A DNA stretch of 64,000 nucleotides from JAWLAT01 sp041395325 (GTDB lineage Bacteria > Pseudomonadota > Gammaproteobacteria > Xanthomonadales > SZUA-5), in assembly GCA_041395325.1 (NCBI GenBank), contig JAWLAT010000022.1, forward strand, positions 1 to 64,000. The letters run 5' to 3'. Position 1 is the first letter of the stretch; every line of letters begins with the position of its first letter. A program made the position numbers and the translations under genes. The notes below the pieces were generated by a model that saw nothing but the letters and a program-made list of their open reading frames with translations, was not told the origin of the DNA and searched no databases. Positions 61,299-64,000 of the stretch are shown one piece after another.

Positions 61299-61715
61299 AT
61301 GGGAATTCGTGCTGCGCTGATGATCGCCGGTCTGCTCCTCGCTGCGCTGCTGCCCGCCGCCGGCCAGGCGACGGCACTTCCGGAGTGGTGGCCGGGCGAC
61401 GTCCAGCTGCCCGAACAAGCCACGCTGGTGACTGTGGACGAGGCGCGGGAGAAGGGGCTACCGAAAGTGGAATTCCGTGTGCCGACCGAGGGGACGTCCG
61501 CGAAGGCGCTGATTGATGTCTTTGCTTCCGCTCTGGGTGAACGTGGCTGGACCATTGATCAGCGGCGTGCACGCTCGACTTCGGATTCGATCACGGCGAC
61601 TCGGCGGGACATCGACAAGCGGGTCATCATCACCGCCTGGGAACCCGGCACCCTTTTCAACAAGCACAAGGACGCCTACAAGCTGGAGGTGGTGGTCTAT
61701 CGTTCAATTCCCTGA
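61299..61715 (+). CDS. Small exported protein of unknown function
   Basis: A 138-residue protein with a signal peptide (MGIRAALMIAGLLLAALLP, cleavage near QATA). The mature part is one small alpha/beta domain (TLVTVDEAREKG, LIDVFASALGERGWTI, RVIITAWEPGTLF, KLEVVVYR). AGGAAG precedes the start. No family recognised. It converges on the membrane protein gene at 61724. Confidence 0.65.
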   Translation: MGIRAALMIAGLLLAALLPAAGQATALPEWWPGDVQLPEQATLVTVDEAREKGLPKVEFRVPTEGTSAKALIDVFASALGERGWTIDQRRARSTSDSITATRRDIDKRVIITAWEPGTLFNKHKDAYKLEVVVYRSIP

Positions 61716-61723
61716 CGGATGCC

Positions 61724-62473
61724 TCAGGGGCCGCGCAACTCCCGGCCGCTGCCGAGCTTGATCTTCGACGGTTCCCAACGCACTTCGAAACGCCCGGGCG
61801 CGCCGTTGGCGAAGGCCGTAGCCTGCTCGGATGCCGCCTGATTGAGCCGGGCGCAGTCGAACTCCTCGACCGAGCCGCTGCGCAGCGATGACTGCCGATC
61901 CACCCAACACAGATCCAGCGGCAGGTAGGCCTCCGAGTCTCGGGCCTTGAGCGAACCCTGCAGCAGCTCGATGATCTCATCGGACGTGTTTTGGACACGA
62001 ACGCGAACGATGAAGACCGGATGGCTGGCACGTGCGGCGCCCGCCGATTCGCCTCGCCGTGCCGCCAGGGCCTCGGGTGAAAGCACTTCGGCGCGCACCA
62101 GTTCCACCTTGGCAATCGCCCGCAGCGGCGCCCAGGCGGCGTCTCGCTCATTGGCCAACGCATCGCTGCGCACCTGCTGGTCGGCCATGCGAACACGATA
62201 GGCTCGCTCCAGTTCGATGGCCTGCGCAAAGGTCCGCGCGGTCAGCGGCTCATCCGGATCGGCCCATTCCTGCGGCAGCACGTCACCACGACTGCGCCGC
62301 ACATAGTCCTCGACCAGTTGCCGCTCTTCAGCGCTCAGCTCGGCCAGTTCAGCCTGCACCGAGGACAAATCATCGGTGCCGAACGGCAGGGCGGTATCAC
62401 GTGGGTCGGCCAGCCAGCGCCAGAGCCCGATCACCAGCACCGGCAACAGCAGGATCAACAACAGCCGCTTCAT
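61724..62473 (-). CDS. Membrane-anchored periplasmic protein of unknown function
   Basis: A 249-residue protein with an N-terminal hydrophobic helix (MKRLLLILLLPVLVIGLW) that looks like a membrane anchor or uncleaved signal. It has a helical segment (VQAELAELSAEERQLVEDYVRR) and a C-terminal beta domain with VFIVRVRVQNTSDEIIELLQG. No family recognised. It lies 85 nt downstream of korB on the same strand. Confidence 0.6.
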   Translation of the reverse strand: MKRLLLILLLPVLVIGLWRWLADPRDTALPFGTDDLSSVQAELAELSAEERQLVEDYVRRSRGDVLPQEWADPDEPLTARTFAQAIELERAYRVRMADQQVRSDALANERDAAWAPLRAIAKVELVRAEVLSPEALAARRGESAGAARASHPVFIVRVRVQNTSDEIIELLQGSLKARDSEAYLPLDLCWVDRQSSLRSGSVEEFDCARLNQAASEQATAFANGAPGRFEVRWEPSKIKLGSGRELRGP

Positions 62474-62558
62474 CGCGAAGGTTCCTCAGGGTAGACCGCG
62501 GGAGGGCCCGCGACTTGTCCGCGCGGACCAGAACGAGGATCGGTGTCGCGCCGGGCCG

Positions 62559-63614
62559 TCAGCGCAGGCTGGCGTTGACCTTGGCCAGCACGTTGCCACC
62601 CGGACACAGATCAGCCTCGGCCAGGCTGTTCAGCGGCAGCTGACTGGTCTGCAGATGATCGTGCAGATCCTCGGCCTGCGGATCGACGTAGAGCAATCCG
62701 GTGACCAGCTCGCCGGCCGCCTGGCGCTGGGCGATGTGATTCATGGCCCCCAGGCGATCGCGCGGATCATAGTCGGCGGCCAACTTGCGCAGGCGCAGCC
62801 GGCTGCCATCGTGCTGGGTGATCTCGATGACCTGGCCGGCGTCGTAGTCGACTTCGATGGGGTCGCGACCGGTGATCACATCCAGCCGGTTGACTGCGGC
62901 GTTGTGCTCGCGCACGAAGTCATAGCTGCGGGTGCTGCCGCCGTGGTTGTTGAAGGCCACGCAGGGACTGATCAGATCGAGGAAAGCCGACCCCTTGTGC
63001 GCGATCGCCGCCTTGATCAGCGGCACCAGCTGCGCCTTGTCACCGGAGAATCCGCGTGCCACGAAGCTGGCACCCAGCTGCAGTGCCAGACTGATCATGT
63101 CGATTGGTGAATCGGCGTTGATGACGCCGCGCTTGGAGGCCGATCCCTGATCGGCCGTGGCCGAAAACTGGCCCTTGGTCAGCCCGTAGACGCCATTGTT
63201 CTCGACGATGTAGACCATGTTGACGCCGCGGCGAATCGCGTGGACGAACTGGCCGATACCAATCGAGGCCGAATCGCCATCGCCAGAGACGCCGAGGTAG
63301 AGCAGTTCGCGGTTGGCCAGGCAGGCCCCGGTCAGCACCGACGGCATGCGTCCATGCACGGTATTGAAGCCATGCGACTGACCGAGGAAATAGTCCGGCG
63401 TCTTCGATGAGCAGCCAATGCCCGACAGCTTGGCCACCCGGTGCGGCTGGATATCCAGTTCCCAGCAGGCCTGGATGATGGCCGCCGAGATCGAGTCGTG
63501 ACCACAGCCGGCACAGAGCGTGGAGATCTTGCCCTCGTAGTCGCGGCGGGTGAAACCGACGCCGTTCTGGCGCAGGCTGGGATGATGCAGGGCGGGCTTG
63601 GCGATGTAGGTCAT
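62559..63614 (-). CDS. korB: 2-oxoacid:ferredoxin oxidoreductase beta subunit
   Basis: A 351-residue thiamine-diphosphate subunit. Cluster ligands are in TLCAGCGHDSI and GIGCSSK, and the TPP/Mg motif is GDGDSASIGIGQFVHAIRRGVNMVYI with VENNGVYGLTKGQ. It pairs with the alpha subunit encoded immediately upstream (72 nt away), and the pair oxidises a 2-oxoacid, likely 2-oxoglutarate, with ferredoxin. The stop is at 62559. Confidence 0.92.
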   Translation of the reverse strand: MTYIAKPALHHPSLRQNGVGFTRRDYEGKISTLCAGCGHDSISAAIIQACWELDIQPHRVAKLSGIGCSSKTPDYFLGQSHGFNTVHGRMPSVLTGACLANRELLYLGVSGDGDSASIGIGQFVHAIRRGVNMVYIVENNGVYGLTKGQFSATADQGSASKRGVINADSPIDMISLALQLGASFVARGFSGDKAQLVPLIKAAIAHKGSAFLDLISPCVAFNNHGGSTRSYDFVREHNAAVNRLDVITGRDPIEVDYDAGQVIEITQHDGSRLRLRKLAADYDPRDRLGAMNHIAQRQAAGELVTGLLYVDPQAEDLHDHLQTSQLPLNSLAEADLCPGGNVLAKVNASLR

Positions 63615-63620
63615 CTGGTC

Positions 63621-63643
63621 AGGGCTCAGGGCACAGGGCCCAG
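63621..63643. repeat. Copy of the AGGGCTCAGGG-type repeat
   Basis: AGGGCTCAGGGCACAGGGCC and CAG match arm 2 of the 51184-51326 repeat at 19 of 23 positions, and lie in the korB-korA spacer. Confidence 0.6.
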
Positions 63644-63686
63644 CGACAGGCAGACCGACCGAGCAGGGTCGGGAGTGGAGATCTGG

Positions 63687-64000
63687 TCATGCCGGGACAG
63701 CCGGCTTGCCGGGTGTCGCGGCCGGTTGTGGTTGCCGCGGCGGGCTGCTGCCCGGAGCAATGCGGCGGCTGATTTCGGCGCTGATGTAGCGGGCGGTGAT
63801 CGGCGTGCCGTCGTAGTGCAGGATCGCGATCAAGCGGGCCGGGTCGATTTCCAGCTCATTGATCAACAAGGTGCGCATCTGGCCGTCACGGTTCTGCTCG
63901 ACGACGAAAACCTGCTCGTGGGCGGCGATGAACTCGGCGACCAGTTCCGGGAACGGATAGGCACGCAGCCGCAGCAGGTCCAGCGCCAGCCCCTGGCCCT
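63687..64000 (-). CDS. korA: 2-oxoacid:acceptor oxidoreductase alpha subunit, C-terminal part (5' end outside window)
   Basis: The minus-strand frame is open to the window edge. The visible 104 residues include LALDLLRLRAYPFP, FVVEQNRDGQMRTLLINEL and AILHYDGTPITARYISAEI, typical of the KorA/PorA C-terminal part, then a Pro/Ala-rich tail. It forms the enzyme with the beta subunit downstream. Confidence 0.85.
   Translation of the reverse strand, partial: GQGLALDLLRLRAYPFPELVAEFIAAHEQVFVVEQNRDGQMRTLLINELEIDPARLIAILHYDGTPITARYISAEISRRIAPGSSPPRQPQPAATPGKPAVPA

Overview
The window is high-GC, densely coding DNA from a gammaproteobacterium, most likely a member of the Lysobacterales (Xanthomonadales). 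The basis is gene content and order: hflK-hflC-DUF2065-purA, a TsaC/YciO-type gene followed by scpA-scpB-rluB, yciI-bolA-parvulin, mtnB-mtnD-mtnC, a lone pilU, ntrBC, plsB, and secreted beta-helix proteins ending in FADG(F/Y)E. The placement is inference; no rRNA or tRNA gene was seen.

Layout. 0-2.1 kb: the end of an envelope glycolipid operon (ArnT-like GT39, GT2, tandem LAB_N protein). 2.2-5.1 kb: two tandem secreted CSLREA/beta-helix paralogues. 5.3-10.2 kb: a YtrA-type GntR regulator, two ABC-2 exporter modules, and a single ORF fusing an acyltransferase-3 membrane domain to an ABC ATPase; this is the most unusual locus here. 10.1-15.7 kb: an ECF sigma factor plus Ser/Thr kinase-TPR pair, a metalloprotease-TPM fusion lipoprotein and a secreted lectin-fold protein. 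15.7-18.3 kb: a REPIN, then small regulatory operons (AraC/VOC/membrane protein, ArsR/AHSA1). 18.4-21.9 kb: purA, DUF2065, hflC, hflK. 22.2-26.8 kb: a small membrane protein, then MoxR-DUF58-transglutaminase. 26.9-32.1 kb: parvulin-bolA-yciI facing the threonylcarbamoyl-AMP synthase homologue-scpA-scpB-rluB operon, closed by a strong hairpin terminator. 32.2-37.0 kb: CsgG-like lipid-export homologue, nfuA, phhB, a CPBP-like membrane protein and rmuC. 37.1-40.5 kb: methionine salvage (mtnBDC) with a membrane-anchored C13 peptidase at its end.

40.5-46.3 kb is an accessory stretch. It holds a decayed IS3-family element that split an exported-protein gene (3-bp target duplication, reading frame restored when the element is removed in silico), a beta-propeller/regulator pair, a zinc-ribbon protein, a DUF4375 protein, a REP and a 9-bp tandem repeat. 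46.3-51.2 kb: pilU diverging from a DUF4398 lipoprotein/OmpA lipoprotein pair, a YdcH-like protein and a cystathionine beta-synthase. 51.3-54.3 kb: GNAT, ntrC, ntrB. 54.4-62.5 kb: lipoprotein, plsB, a second YdcH-like protein, DUF4331 with a TPR lipoprotein, and two uncharacterised envelope proteins. 62.5-64 kb: korB and the 3' end of korA (2-oxoacid:ferredoxin oxidoreductase).

Most genes sit in tight operons with 1-4 nt stop/start overlaps. Start sites were chosen from Shine-Dalgarno spacing, overlap with the upstream stop and family N-termini. All functional names come from reading the translated proteins; no database search was run.
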